From positions 1,550,001-1,614,000 of the forward strand of contig KQ964249.1 in NCBI GenBank assembly GCA_001566295.1: a stretch of 64,000 nucleotides of DNA, read 5' to 3'. Every line of letters starts with the position of its first letter. Position 1 is the stretch's first letter. Under the pieces are notes generated by a model. That model did no database searches. It was not told where the DNA came from and saw nothing but the letters and a program-made list of their open reading frames with translations. Of this stretch, positions 34,565 through 45,651 are shown piece by piece. The DNA is from Microdochium bolleyi (lineage: Eukaryota; Ascomycota; Sordariomycetes; Xylariales; Microdochiaceae). A program made the position numbers and the translations under genes.

Positions 34565-36894
34565 GTATCTCTCTCACGCAAGGCTTGAGTGTTAGAGGAC
34601 GAGTAGAAGCAATGCTCCTGGCAGCACAAATTTGGCTTGGGGCTTCAAACACTGCAAGCCAGCTTTTATTGCCATAACAAGAGCCCGCGGAAATCGCTAC
34701 ACTGGCTCTGCCACAACGACAATAAACGTCTCCAGCATGCAGGCTGTCTTGCCAGCACTTCGATCAGCAAAGTCAGGGAATGGCTCGTGGCCCGACGAAT
34801 CGACAATTTAGAGTTGCTAATGCTGGTTGCGCTGCTTTAACATACCTCTCCGAAGCTTAGAACGACTTGAGTCGGACCACAAACATATACCGCGAGGAGC
34901 TACCGATAGGACAGCGATGAGGACCTGATAGCGCATATACACTGCACCAGATCCACAAATTTCACAACAGAAAACGGAAGATTTGCATGAAAGTTGTGCC
35001 GGACTAAAGTGATGCTGTATTTGTCAAACTTGACAGGGTCAGTTGGTGACGCTATGGTCGTCCGAAAAGTGTTTGCAGAAATTGCCACGAGACCAGCTCC
35101 GTTCGTCAGACGCAACAAGATGCCCTTTTGGTTATCGTCTCAGACATGAACGAAGGCTTGCGACAAGGCACCAGGAATCACCAGCCGCAAGCACGGTAGC
35201 GGACTGAGCTCGCTTTGGATGCGATGAGAAGAGTTTTTGGCCCCCGCCATCCCAAGACATCATAGCACATGGATTCACGCGGCGAGCAGGGGCCAGCCAC
35301 AGCATGTCAGCACTAGTGGAATGGAGGCGCCCTAACCGTGGGATCGGCCGTCGAGTCCACGCACGAGTAGTGAGATGCTGGCTGTGATCTTCTGAAAGCT
35401 GCCCGAAGACCTCGAGAATGAAGGACTGTGTGGTAGGCGCGAACACTTGGACCTGTCAAAGGGAACCGAGAAGGAGAGCTGGAGAGAGAGGGTTGTCAGA
35501 CTCCGCTTGGTCTCTGTTCCCTCTTCCCTGTCATTGCAGTCTAAGAATAGAGCAAGACCCTGCAATGTCCGAGTCGGCTTGGCAGTGCAACCCCTCCCGC
35601 GACAGCCCCTCCAGATTTCTCGGGCCCTCTTCCTCAGCCGTGACAACAACCGCAAAGACAGGCTCAACGACCAACAAAGTCGGAAACCGGTCACCAGCCC
35701 TACAAGGCCAGCGGGACTGGTTCTATTCGTCGACCTGCGGGAAATCTCTTGCCGCGAAACACGGCGGTTGTGGCTGCGCATTGCTGCGGCCCCCAAGCGC
35801 ATGCATCCCTGCGACTCACCAGCGGCCTCCCCGCCAAGCTGGGAGGCCGGCGGGTCGAGTACCCTTCTGCTCGAAGCAGTGAGCCGTTGTGGGCATGACT
35901 GCGATGAGTCTATATTTGTTGGTCACATGCCCCAGGCCAGAGAGTCCCGCAGCCTGGATCGCCCACCAGCAAGGCTATCTTTGGCAACTTGTTGGCTGCC
36001 GCATGACAGCCAGGTACGGACGGCTCTCAACCCGTCATGTGTCCAGCATTCGCAACCGTGCAGTTGCGCTGGACAGCGATCGGGGTGAATCAGCGAGGTC
36101 AGCTCTCCACCCCACGGCCGTTCGGCTGCCCACTGCTGCTCTCGCTGGTGTGCAACCTTGGGCTGCGTTAGCTGGAAGTCGGACTCCAGACCAATAGCAC
36201 AATCCCCTTGTCTAGACCCAGCCCAGATGTGCGGACAAAGGATAATCAAGGCGGTAGCGTGACCCCGCGCGCTTCTTGTTCAGCCCACGCCTCATCCCGG
36301 CAATGCTTGGCTGTTCATGGTTGCCAGCTCGACATGGCAACATGCGGGGCTGTCTGCCAGGAGGGAGGCTGGGACCGAGTCGATCTCTTGTTGCAAGACC
36401 TCGCGAGTGCGGTTGTGTCCAAGTCCTCTCCAGTGCGACGCGATCAGCAACATCATGGATGGCCGGCACACCCCATGTCTGCCTTGGACCCATGCACATG
36501 CATGCATGTCGCCATGCGTGGCCTCCAGCGGCCTCTCCCAAGCCACCGACATCCAGAAAATGCTCGCGGTTGCAGATGGACAACCCTGTGGCCCTCCGAT
36601 GAGCTGGATGAGCGCCGCGGCCCGCCACCCCACCTTGTGAGACTGCCCTCCCGGCCTCCTTCCCTCACATAAGCAGCCCCCGCCGCCGCCGAGTTTCCGT
36701 CTGACATTCCCCCCTCCTCCCCTCCTATGTCCTTCTGGCTATACTATTCCCATATCGCAAGGCCTATCTGTGTTGTCTCTGTTTAGTCGCAGCAGGCGCT
36801 CCTTGGACGCCGCATCCAGACGATCGTGTCGCGACCTATCAACTTACACCAAACCTCGCCATAGCCAGTCGATGATAAACGCTTGCTTCCTACA
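34565..36894. other. Gene-poor stretch between prefoldin and RS-rich gene
   Basis: These 2.33 kb carry only overlapping open frames (for example 35447-36088 + and 36208-36672 +) of biased composition with counterparts on the other strand, and I recognise none. The last 250 bp become CT-rich and are probably the promoter and leader of the gene at 36895. Confidence 0.5.
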
Positions 36895-38523
36895 ATGAGC
36901 CGGCGCAGCAGATATAGTGATTCTTACAGCGATTCGGACTCCGAACTGGATGTCCGGATCAGCCACCGCCATGGCTCGGGGCCACCTCCCATCCGCCAAC
37001 CAACGCGGCCGGTCAGCTACGTTGAGCCGCCGCGGCCAAGAGTGGAACGTCGCTACTGGGACGAGGACCAGAGGTTCCTGAACCCGACCAACGACCACAT
37101 GGTCGTGACCACCAGGCACCGTTCCAAGTCTCGCGACAGGCGGTCCAGCCCACCGCAGCCGATCCAACGCCCTCCCCCGCCGGCCCAGCTAGCGCAGCCT
37201 GTGGTGGTTAACACCCACATCTACAACAACTCGGACTCCGATTCTGACTCTGACTCGAGGGCTTCCAGTCGCCGCCATCGCCACCGCAGGCACCGCCGCC
37301 ACTCGTCCTCCAGCCGCAGCCGCAGCCGCTCGCGATCGCGCTCTCGCGAACGGGAGCGGGACCGGGACCGGGACCGCTATGCGCTCGAGCGTGTTCGCAA
37401 CGAGTGGGAGATTGAGCAGGAGCGCCGGAAGCTCCAAGAACTGGAGCTCATGACCCGGATTGAGAAGGAGCAGAAGACGCGGAACCGCACCGCGCGAGAG
37501 GAGCTTGAGCTGCGCGACGCGAAGAAGGAGCTCGACCAGCTCCGGAGAGCCAGGGAACGCGAGGATCAGGAAAGAACGGCCCGTGAGGACTACGAACTGC
37601 GCGAGGCCAAGAAGACACTCGACTCCATCCGCAAGACTCAGGAGGCGGCCGAGGAAGAGCGCCGCCGGCAGCGTGCCGAGAAGGAGGAACGTGACCTCAA
37701 GGAGGCGCAGAAGGAGCTCTCCAAGATGCGCGACGCCAAGGACCGCGACGAGCTCGAGAAGAGAATTAAGCAGAAGATTGAGCTTGATCGTCTCAAGGAG
37801 GAGGAGGAAGCGCTTGCCGAGAAGAAGCGTCGCGACAAAGAGGCTAAGGATGCCATCGAGAAATATAAGAGAGAGGAGGCGGAGAAGATCCTCAAGGCGC
37901 GGGAGGAACAGGAGCGACAAGACAAGCTAGTCAAGTCTGCCATGGAACAGCACCTCCTCAAGTCAGGTCTCGGTGATAAGGAGATCCAAGCAATCTTGGA
38001 GGGCAAGAAGATTGAGAAGAAGGAGGAGAAGAAGGAGAAGGGCAAGGAGAAGGAGAAGGAGAAGACTGACGTCGAACGTCCCGTCTACACCAAGATGCTG
38101 CGCCGACACCTGTCGCTCGAGACCTTGAACGTCTACAACTACGAATACGTTATTGATGCTGTAAGTTGCCACCTACTTGTTCATTTTCTGACTTCCTCGC
38201 TCCCTCTTCGTCCACGAATACATACTAATTTGCATTGTTCCCGACAGAACCCCGAGTTCGTCCTGATTAAGAGCTGGGTGCCCGAGGAGACTCAGGATAT
38301 CCTGTGGCAGCACACGCGGTACCTGCGCGAGCAGCGCGCGCACGGCGGCCGGCTCATCATGTCCATCGACGAGAAGGAGAAGCACAAGCACCACCACATG
38401 CACCACCACCTCATGCCGGAGCCCGAGTTCGAGTGGGTGCGCAAGAAGGAGTCCAAGAAGGACCGCAGGCGGAGCAAGTCTCCGTCCATGCTGGTTTGGA
38501 TGGCCGGTGGCCGTCCAGCGTAA
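36895..38523 (+). CDS. RS-rich coiled-coil protein of unknown function
   Basis: Two exons, 36895-38160 and 38248-38523, encode 513 residues. I cannot assign a function. The N-terminus is Ser/Asp/Arg-rich (MSRRSRYSDSYSDSDSELDV), followed by a Pro-rich part, an SDSDSDSD stretch, an RS repeat block (about 132-155) and an RERERDRDRDRD run. A highly charged, probably single-helix or coiled-coil region covers about 158-395. The C-terminus holds a compact part (YTKMLRRHLSLETLNVYNYE, then PEFVLIKSWVPEETQDILW) that I associate with a conserved fungal domain of unknown function, and a His-rich HKHHHMHHH. RS repeats suggest nuclear RNA binding or SR-kinase phosphorylation; this is inference. The 87-bp intron (38161-38247) is a multiple of three with no in-frame stop, so retention would insert 29 residues within the conserved C-terminal part. 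Confidence 0.85.
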   Translation: MSRRSRYSDSYSDSDSELDVRISHRHGSGPPPIRQPTRPVSYVEPPRPRVERRYWDEDQRFLNPTNDHMVVTTRHRSKSRDRRSSPPQPIQRPPPPAQLAQPVVVNTHIYNNSDSDSDSDSRASSRRHRHRRHRRHSSSSRSRSRSRSRSRERERDRDRDRYALERVRNEWEIEQERRKLQELELMTRIEKEQKTRNRTAREELELRDAKKELDQLRRAREREDQERTAREDYELREAKKTLDSIRKTQEAAEEERRRQRAEKEERDLKEAQKELSKMRDAKDRDELEKRIKQKIELDRLKEEEEALAEKKRRDKEAKDAIEKYKREEAEKILKAREEQERQDKLVKSAMEQHLLKSGLGDKEIQAILEGKKIEKKEEKKEKGKEKEKEKTDVERPVYTKMLRRHLSLETLNVYNYEYVIDAVSCHLLVHFLTSSLPLRPRIHTNLHCSRQNPEFVLIKSWVPEETQDILWQHTRYLREQRAHGGRLIMSIDEKEKHKHHHMHHHLMPEPEFEWVRKKESKKDRRRSKSPSMLVWMAGGRPA

Positions 38524-39127
38524 AGGGAGGGGGGTGGTTCTCTGCGTAGATTGCGCTTCTTTTCCTCAGACCGGGCTCAGTCAGTTCGAGCTGTTTGTTC
38601 GTCTAGTTTAGATATACCACTTCTTCTCTCACATGCAATTATTCGTCTCGCATTTCTTGACTCCCAAGGGTTGACAAACCAATCCAGCGTGAGGCTTTTC
38701 TTTCTTTCTTTCTTTTCATTCAGGATCATCATATATGAAGGGCATACTGCCGACCGGTAACTTTCTCAAGCGCTCACCGAATCAGCATGCCATTTTACTT
38801 TCGACTTGATTGTACATAATGAGTGTCCCTGTAAGTGTAAGTACACTCCGGGTGGCGATATCGTACAACATCCTCATCCGCCTCGTTCTCCCAGCTTGCA
38901 TCGCTTTGTCTGCTATAGTGCAGACTACTACTCAGAGTGATGCCTCATTCTCAGAGCCATACAGATCGGCTATTGATAGGCTGGAGACGCCGCAGAGTCG
39001 ATGGCTACGTGCGTCCGCCCCCCGGCACGAGGCCTCGGGTCCCGAGTAATGCCGGGTGGCAACTCTTTATGAGAAAGTGAGTTGAGTTCTGTGTTCTTCT
39101 TTGTTCCCCTCGGACTCCCACTCGGCT
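38524..39127. other. Convergent 3' region, RS-rich gene / HEM25
   Basis: These 604 bp lie between convergent stop codons. They include a (TTTC)n tract at 38696-38716. No gene is visible. Confidence 0.5.
38696..38716. repeat. (TTTC)n pyrimidine microsatellite
   Basis: Four to five TTTC units run in the 3' flank of the RS-rich gene, probably within its 3' untranslated region. Confidence 0.8.
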
Positions 39128-40221
39128 TCACAGCGTGGCCTCGCCGCCGTGCGGCGTCTTGCTGTTCCATGACCTCTCTGCTCTCGTGATGATCTCCTCA
39201 TACAGCATCCACGCAAGCGCCGAGCTGACCGCCTTCCGGGTCATCCGCAGGGCCAGCCCGTCGTACAGGGAGCGGAACCCGTCCTCGACCACCATCCGCC
39301 GGCACGCCTGCCACATATTGGGGTACTCGCGCGGCCGCAGCTGGATGCGCGTCTTGACGGCGTCAAACGGGTTTGAGATGAATGAGCATGTCGCGCCGGC
39401 GAGGGCGCCGGACGCAAAGTTTATCGAGGCGGAGCGTGAGGAGGCCATGTCTTTGTTAACACTGGAGTCGAGGGACGTCGGGTACAGCTTGCTCAGGCGC
39501 TTCTTAAATTGCTCGTACGTGACCACGTAGAGCCCCGCGTAGGGGGCGTCGCGCAACGCCGTGGCGCCGAAACCCGCGAAGAAGCCTGGTATGCGCTCCA
39601 CCCTGTATATATCCCGTGCGGCACCCGCTATAGAGCGGTACGCGTACAGATTTGACTCGTAGCGGACCTTGATGACCGTGAGGGGCATCAGAATGAAGCC
39701 GGCGAACGCTCGGGCCGAGGCACCCGCGATCATATTGGTCGTGTTGGAGAGTTTCGGGAGGGAGGACGAGTGCTGGTGTTGCTGTTGTGACGATCCCGTG
39801 TTGGCAATGCCATTGCTGCTGGTGGTTACGGCGGCTGTGCCGGCTGACAATAAGGCCGCCTGCTGCCGTATCGTGTTGAGCGTGGTGAAGTATATGGCTG
39901 ACCCAATGCCGGTGCGCAGCGCCGAGGGAGCGGTGCCCCGCCAAAAGGCCCTCAGGGCATTGGGCGAGGAGGCGATCTCGCGGAATGAAGAGCGGATCGA
40001 GCTGGAGCCGGACTGCTGCACGCGGGTCTTGAGGAGATCGATGGGCTGGAGGAGGACGGCGCCGAATATGCCAGACCCGAGCCCGGCTACGAAGTGGAAG
40101 GCTGCAGAATCGCAGGTATGATGTCAGCAGCTGGCAAGAGCAGAGCAGCACGACCGACGATGCGTTGTATGAAATGCGAACCCTTTGAGGACGACCCGTT
40201 GGAACGATTGGACTGCGACAT
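39128..40221 (-). CDS. HEM25: Mitochondrial glycine carrier Hem25/SLC25A38
   Basis: Two exons, 40221-40182 and 40101-39128, encode 337 residues. This inner-membrane carrier brings glycine into mitochondria for the first step of haem synthesis (5-aminolevulinate). Three carrier repeats carry the Px[DE]xx[KR]-type signature: QPIDLLKTRVQQ, MPLTVIKVRYES (Asp/Glu replaced by Thr) and NPFDAVKTRIQL. Other family landmarks are AFHFVAGLGSGIFGA, AFWRGTAPSALRTGIGSA, GFFAGFGATALRDAPYAGLY and FRSLYDGLALRMTRKAVSSA. A Ser/Gln/His-rich insertion (SSQQQHQHSSSLP) lies between the first and second repeats. The small first exon ends at a weak donor (G|GTTCGC), but the junction SSK-AFHFVAG fits well. The variant second signature is expected for this subfamily, as far as I recall. 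Confidence 0.92.
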
Positions 40222-41340
40222 ATCGCCGGCCCCTTCGTGCAAGGTGTATGTGACTGCCTGATATCAGGCCTCGTCGAGGGTCGATCAGCAGAGCTCTCTG
40301 TCTGGCAGTGGGAGCATCAGCCTTGGCTGCAGTGACGCACTACAAAGTGCAGCGACCCGACCAGTTGGGCCTCATGTGGACCGGCTCAATCTGCCTGTCG
40401 GCGTGTTCAGGCAGTGGGCTCGATAATCGTGGGCCGTGACGTCCAGCTAAATAGCTCAGGCCGGCTGCGCTTGTAGTGGGTAGGATGGTGTTCGTGATGT
40501 CGAAGACTCAGCGACAGCCCGCATCGGCTCGGCTTTGGCAAAATGTCAGATCGGTGCTTGACGGCGCCGACTCCGCCGCGAGCTGCCGACACCGTTTCAA
40601 TCCAGGCACGTCGCGGCTTACCTAATCCGGTCAGCAAGAGAAGCAGCCTCCGCAAACAGCCAGCCTTGACTCGCATAAGGTGCTGACGAAGGGCGGAAAA
40701 CAGGCAGGAAGCAGTGTGCGTAGTGAATTCTGATGATAATTCCAGGCCTGGAGCGACGGGGCATCCGGCAGCTCATCGTGTGTTGCTTCTTGCACGTGGC
40801 GGCTGACCACTGCCTCATAGAGTACCTATCTAACAACACTACTGGTCTTGGCAACAATTGCACCACTTCTACGAACCTCAGAGCTGCTTCATAAGCCCTT
40901 CTGCGTAATACGAGTGCGTGTCCAATCTGTCCGGTGCTGTTATGTCTTTTCACGTAGTCACGGCTCCAGTTGCTGAGGTGCTCGTCACAAAGTCTGGTTC
41001 CGTCCCAATTATCCACCGGCGGAGACTGGCAAAACTCGGAAGGCTGCATGTCATGCTCACTCCAACCGACAACAGCCAGTGCTCGTCATGCCTTAGTGCC
41101 AGCGTCTGGATACACAGTGGCGACGAGGGCCACCCGACTTAGAAATGCGAGCGCTATGGCTGCCAAACTTTGCATCGAGACAGCGAGTGAGCCGTTACGA
41201 CGCGTAGTTCAACACGGGCGGTGGCTTTCGCAAGAGGTCGCCCTCTGGGAGTCGAGCGATGGTCGCGGCGAGTGTTTTGTTTCCATTGTAAGCTTGTGGA
41301 ACTTGTGACGTCCCATCGAGATTCATTCGCCAGCTCGGTC
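40222..41340. other. Intergenic region HEM25 / COG8
   Basis: These 1.12 kb lie upstream of HEM25 and downstream of COG8, both on the minus strand. They hold the HEM25 promoter and the COG8 3' flank. Short overlapping open frames only; no gene seen. Confidence 0.5.
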
Positions 41341-42696
41341 TCAGGTCTTTGCAGAAGCTTCTGAGTTTGCCCTGTCCTTTGTGCCAACGATGGATTCAAG
41401 TCTGCCCGCCATCACACGGTGGCGTTTCACCACCTCAACCCACTCATCCTCAGCTGCCTCACCAACATCAATAGATGCCAGCAGCAAGCTAAAGTCGCCC
41501 CCGAGCCGACCCAAACTACCTGCACAGTACAAGACCTGTGTCAGTAAGCTGTCCCTAGACGGCTGATCCCTGACTGTCGGCAAGTAGGCGCGCAGAGTTT
41601 CCATGAGCATTTCGATCAGATGCAGAGGAAATGTTGACAGGGCCGATGGCAAGGCCTGTAGCGGGTCGGCAGTCCTGGCCTCGTCGGTCTGCTTGGAGGA
41701 GGCCGGGAAGACACTGCGGAACATGGACACGATGGCGAAACTCTGCTCACGAAAGATTTCAATATATCGCTTCAAATATCGCTCCGTCTGTTGGCCACCT
41801 GACCACGCGGTTCCTGGGGCTGTCTGTTGTTGCCGAGACTTTTCCTGGTCGGCCAGTTCACGTAATGGTTCGAGAGCCCCCAGCATCGTGACCAGGGTGG
41901 ATAGGCGGCAAGCGAGGAAGAGGGCACCTAACCCACCGCCATGCCCACCGGCGCCTGTCGTGTCGAGCTCTGGAACGACCCGCCGAAGCCAGCTGATTGC
42001 TCTCAGTGCCGTAGCGAGTTTGAGGCCTGGGGCACGGAGACTGGCGATAAGATTCTTGGCCATGGCCTGCATGGCATCATCGGCCTGCCCCGAGACTGAC
42101 GAAACAAGTGGCGAGTCTGGGTAGAGAGAGTGAAGACGGCGAATATGACCATTGAGATCGAGTGCTGATGAGTAATTGGCTGCAGGCGTGGCTGAGCCCG
42201 TCGAGATGGCTGTGGAGAGCAATGTGGGCAGGTCTAGGACATCTACGAGTCGTTCTACGTTGGAGGAGAGGAGCAGAGCCCTCTTGCGGGAATTGAGGAT
42301 CTCATTGTCGCCGGACTTGTGGTATGTGCTCGAGAAGCGGACGGCCTCGGCGTCGAGCTTAGGGATGGCCGCGGAGAGGTCGGCCGTGGAGGATTCGAGG
42401 ACAGGAAGAGCGCCGCGCAGCTGGGCGTGTTTCTCGGCCGAGGCAATGACAGCCTTGTGTGATCGCTTGGAGAGAGACTGCAGCGAGAGGAGCAGCGAGT
42501 GGGCGGACTGAGAAAGATAGTGCTGCTCGACAGTCTCGATCTGGGCGAGAGGCATGGAAGCCAGTGTCGAGAGGTATTGGAGGGCGGCAGCGTCTGGGAC
42601 AGCACGCTCTCTTGGCTGATTGTCGGGTCGAGCCCCGGGGGCAAGCTCAGCTGCAGGCGCGTCCGAGACGAGAAGGTCGTAGAGGAGGTCTGCCAT
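41341..42696 (-). CDS. COG8: Conserved oligomeric Golgi complex subunit 8 (Dor1 family)
   Basis: A single exon encodes 451 residues. COG is an eight-subunit tether for retrograde vesicles within the Golgi, and Cog8 belongs to lobe B. The N-terminal half matches the Dor1 pattern: ALQYLSTLASMPLAQIE, YLSQSAHSLLLSLQSLSKRS, then a helical segment around SSNVERLVDVLDLPTLLSTA. A central part reads ARAPGLKLATALR-like with LRRVVPELDT, followed by ERYLKRYIEIFREQSFAIVS, the conserved core that precedes the disordered tail. The length is shorter than human COG8 (612) because fungal forms lack much of the C-terminus. Assignment is from remembered family features and should be confirmed by a profile search; a different CATCHR-fold tether is the main alternative. 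Confidence 0.82.
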   Translation of the reverse strand: MADLLYDLLVSDAPAAELAPGARPDNQPRERAVPDAAALQYLSTLASMPLAQIETVEQHYLSQSAHSLLLSLQSLSKRSHKAVIASAEKHAQLRGALPVLESSTADLSAAIPKLDAEAVRFSSTYHKSGDNEILNSRKRALLLSSNVERLVDVLDLPTLLSTAISTGSATPAANYSSALDLNGHIRRLHSLYPDSPLVSSVSGQADDAMQAMAKNLIASLRAPGLKLATALRAISWLRRVVPELDTTGAGGHGGGLGALFLACRLSTLVTMLGALEPLRELADQEKSRQQQTAPGTAWSGGQQTERYLKRYIEIFREQSFAIVSMFRSVFPASSKQTDEARTADPLQALPSALSTFPLHLIEMLMETLRAYLPTVRDQPSRDSLLTQVLYCAGSLGRLGGDFSLLLASIDVGEAAEDEWVEVVKRHRVMAGRLESIVGTKDRANSEASAKT

Positions 42697-43784
42697 GGTG
42701 CAGTGTTGCGGCTCTAAAGCGGCCGATTCGGGTCAACGTTGGCTGTGTTGAGCCGCTATCGACATGTGGACGTAGTGATGCGTGGCTCTCCGTCACAGCG
42801 ACGGAGCTCCGCAGCTCGCTCGAGCACAAGTGGAGCGTCAGTTGGATGTCGCGAGGTGGTGCCGGGGTTGGGCACGCTTAGGATTATGTAAGGCGTCCGA
42901 CGGACGACAGCCGTCCACAGGCCTCCATGGCCGATGGGAGACAGGCAGGCTGCGGATCTTAACGACGCCCTGCCCAGCCCAGCTGGATATCCTGGGCCAC
43001 GGTGCGAGGAAGATGTGCATTGGCCTGACGCCTGAGCTGGGGAGGCCGTGCTGCGACCACGCGGGAGGTGCATGTGGCACACCAAGACGTCACACGCTGC
43101 CTCGGCCAGGCACCATTCAGCTCCAGCTCTGGAGAGGACCCTGAGATCCACCGGAGGAGCCCCGGCCTTGTTCAGGCTGCTGGCTGTTGCGAGCTGCCCA
43201 GGTGGCCACTTACTTCCGCTAATGGCAGCTGGTCAAGTCAGGCATCACAGGGATCCCCCCCCCCCCGCTACTGCCCCAACAAGATAGGTTCTGTGTTCGT
43301 TGCGGCGCGCCAGTCGTTGCTTGGTTCGATGCGACCGCCTCCCCTCCACTCCAGCAGCTTACACTCTGCCTCCGCCTCCAGGTCTTCTCACTTTCTCTCA
43401 GCCCTTCCTCTCCCCTCAGGCACTTGAAGTCCTACCTCGACCGCCCGGCTCGAAGGCATCGCCGTACCACACTTGGCTGCGTCTTGTAGACAACCTCTCC
43501 ACACCCACATTGCTCTCCTTTTCCGAGCCCGAGTCCTGCCTCCGGCCATCGACTACTCTACTCCCAAGACAGACCCTCGCGGCTCCTGTCACGCGGGCCA
43601 TTATCGACTCCAGCGTCACTCGTCCCTCGGGGCCCATTGTCCCCGCAGCGCCTGACCACGGTCTCTCTGGGCTTATATATCTGAGCGGCCGTCGCTCGCG
43701 TCCCTCTACTGTGTCCCTCGCGCGCCGAGCACCGCCCAGTCCAACAAGCAAGCTTTCGCATCGCAACACCCCACATCGCCCACC
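42697..43784. promoter_or_regulatory. Divergent intergenic region COG8 / TLC gene
   Basis: These 1.09 kb separate divergent start codons. They contain a run of 12 C (43255-43266), long CT-rich tracts (43330-43600) and a TATATAT element at 43674-43680 about 105 bp upstream of the TLC-gene ATG, consistent with a promoter and leader. Open frames here are compositional. Confidence 0.5.
43255..43266. repeat. Homopolymer run of 12 C
   Basis: Twelve consecutive C residues follow GGAT in the COG8/TLC intergenic region. Such runs are length-variable and prone to sequencing error. Confidence 0.9.
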
Positions 43785-44930
43785 ATGAAGGACTTCTTCA
43801 TCATACCGCCGAGTCGGGTCCTCAGCAGGGCTGTCCAGCCTCTGGCAGACTACTTCTCGCTCCCGACGCTACCCCTTCACATCCACGAGATCGTCATCAT
43901 GGCCTCGTTCTACCACTTCGTCGCCGTTGTCATCTCGCCCTTGGTGTCCCACATTGTCTTCCCGGGCAAGTACGAGGCGCTATCGCCCACCAAGAAGCTC
44001 AGCTGGGACGTCCATGTCGTCTCCTTCATCCAGAGCTCCCTCATCAACATCCTCGCCATCTACGTGCTCTTCAATGACCAGGAGGTCAAGGACATGGACT
44101 TGGAGGAGCGTCTGTGGGGCTATGATGGGGCCGCAGCCATGATCCAGGCATGCGCCGCTGGCTACTTCCTCTGGGATCTGATCATGACAGCGTCCAACGT
44201 CAGAGTTTTTGGTGTCGGCATGCTTGCCCATGCTATTTGCGCCCTTCTCGTTTATTCTATCGGCTTCGTAAGTCTTCGACAACTCCTCGTGAGGGAAGCC
44301 TCTTATGCTAACGTTTCTCATTCAAAGCGCCCATTCGTCAACTACTACAGCTGCAACTTTATTCTGTGGGAGCTCTCCTCTCCGTTCCTCAACATCCACT
44401 GGTTCTGTGACAAACTTGGCGCCACCGGTGGCAAGGTCCAGCTTTACAATGGGTTCATCCTTATCGGTACCTTTTTCTCGTGCCGCCTGGTCTGGGGCAC
44501 CCTGAACTCCTACTGGGTGGCCAAAGACATCCTGGCTGGTCTGAATGCCACGCCGACTGTCATCACAGCTCTAGCTGCCAAGGAAGGAGCCGGTGTCGTC
44601 TTGCCTGCTTCTTACGCACAAACCATGATCTACGTCAACGAGAACACCACTGTGCCGTTGTGGCTGGCTAGTGTTTACATCGCTGCCAACCTGACCCTCA
44701 ACTCGCTCAACTTCTACTGGTTCTTCAAGATGATTGACGCCATCCGGAAGCGGTTCGATACGCCAGGTGAAAAGGTCAAAGCCAAGGAGGAGATCGAGGC
44801 CAAGGACAAGACAAGCGTAGCCAAGGGTGCCACGACAGCTCTTGACGGCCCTACCACGGAGCTCAAGATGCGCCCGAGACGCGGCACTCTTCTCGACGGT
44901 GAGGAGCCCGAGCAGCCGCCGCCGACTTAA
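43785..44930 (+). CDS. TLC-domain (TRAM/LAG1/CLN8-like) membrane protein
   Basis: Two exons, 43785-44267 and 44328-44930, encode 361 residues. Six to seven hydrophobic segments are visible (about 31-58, 77-96, 115-135, 143-161, 166-190, 200-219, 272-300). The order KLSWDVHVVSFIQSSLINIL, GYFLWDLIM, LAHAICALLVY and SCNFILWELSSPFLNIHWF is that of the TMEM56/TLCD branch of the TLC family rather than ceramide synthases, whose active site motif HHxxT I do not see. TLCD proteins influence membrane lipid composition; the role here is inferred. The C-terminal tail (about 300-361) is charged and cytosolic. An N-glycosylation sequon NTT lies at ENTTVP. The 60-bp intron is a multiple of three and has no in-frame stop, so retention would insert 20 residues between two membrane segments. 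Confidence 0.87.
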   Translation: MKDFFIIPPSRVLSRAVQPLADYFSLPTLPLHIHEIVIMASFYHFVAVVISPLVSHIVFPGKYEALSPTKKLSWDVHVVSFIQSSLINILAIYVLFNDQEVKDMDLEERLWGYDGAAAMIQACAAGYFLWDLIMTASNVRVFGVGMLAHAICALLVYSIGFVSLRQLLVREASYANVSHSKRPFVNYYSCNFILWELSSPFLNIHWFCDKLGATGGKVQLYNGFILIGTFFSCRLVWGTLNSYWVAKDILAGLNATPTVITALAAKEGAGVVLPASYAQTMIYVNENTTVPLWLASVYIAANLTLNSLNFYWFFKMIDAIRKRFDTPGEKVKAKEEIEAKDKTSVAKGATTALDGPTTELKMRPRRGTLLDGEEPEQPPPT

Positions 44931-45651
44931 AAATTCCTCTCCCACGACCTTTCTCGCTGAACCATCTTGCGCAGAAGAACCGGCGGCGTCCTAAATCTTG
45001 GACACTTCGGCGCCACGGCCGGGAGGCGGAGAGAAGCTGACGAGTCGTTACTACCAAAGGTGAACAACAAATAGAGGGATGAATCTTCCAACGATTGAGG
45101 GACTTGCTTTCCTGCTTTGTTCTATAGCAGCGTAAATACTATACACAGCTACGCTCGAATCTCGCATGACTGCTTGTGCTGTGGCTTTGCCCACGACCAA
45201 CTCAATATTCCTTGATCGCACGATGCGTCATTGCGAACCAAAGCCCTGATTCGTATGCCCATCCAACACCGGGATGTCTGCGGCGGGACAATCCTCGCAC
45301 CCGTGTCTCTCTGCGAGTGCAATGATCGTCACTTGACACCCTCGTCGCGTCGCCATTCGAGTGTGCGTAGACCATGTGGAATGAGTATATGTATGCATAT
45401 ATATAGACAATTAGAACCTGCTTCTGACGCAGCCACCATCTTCCTTCCGGCACCGCCCTTGTCCTACTATCACCCCTGGTCCTCCCTTGCTGGTGCTCTC
45501 CATCTACAACTCAAGTGCCCCTTGAGGACCCTTCCTCCCGTGTTCTGCCATTCACGGCTTCTTGCATCGCCAACGAATAAGCAGTATACGTCCTGGATCA
45601 GGACGTAGCTCTCCTCTGCCGCAAAGCCTCGCAACCTCCTTAGAACCTCCT
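44931..45651. other. Convergent 3' region TLC gene / SLA1
   Basis: These 721 bp lie between convergent stop codons and hold both 3' untranslated regions. No gene is visible. Confidence 0.5.

Noticed and set aside
37189..37920. Leu-rich 243-codon minus-strand frame opposite the RS-rich gene
   Set aside because: Its Leu/Arg composition is what the reverse complement of Glu/Lys/Arg codons produces; no domain is visible.
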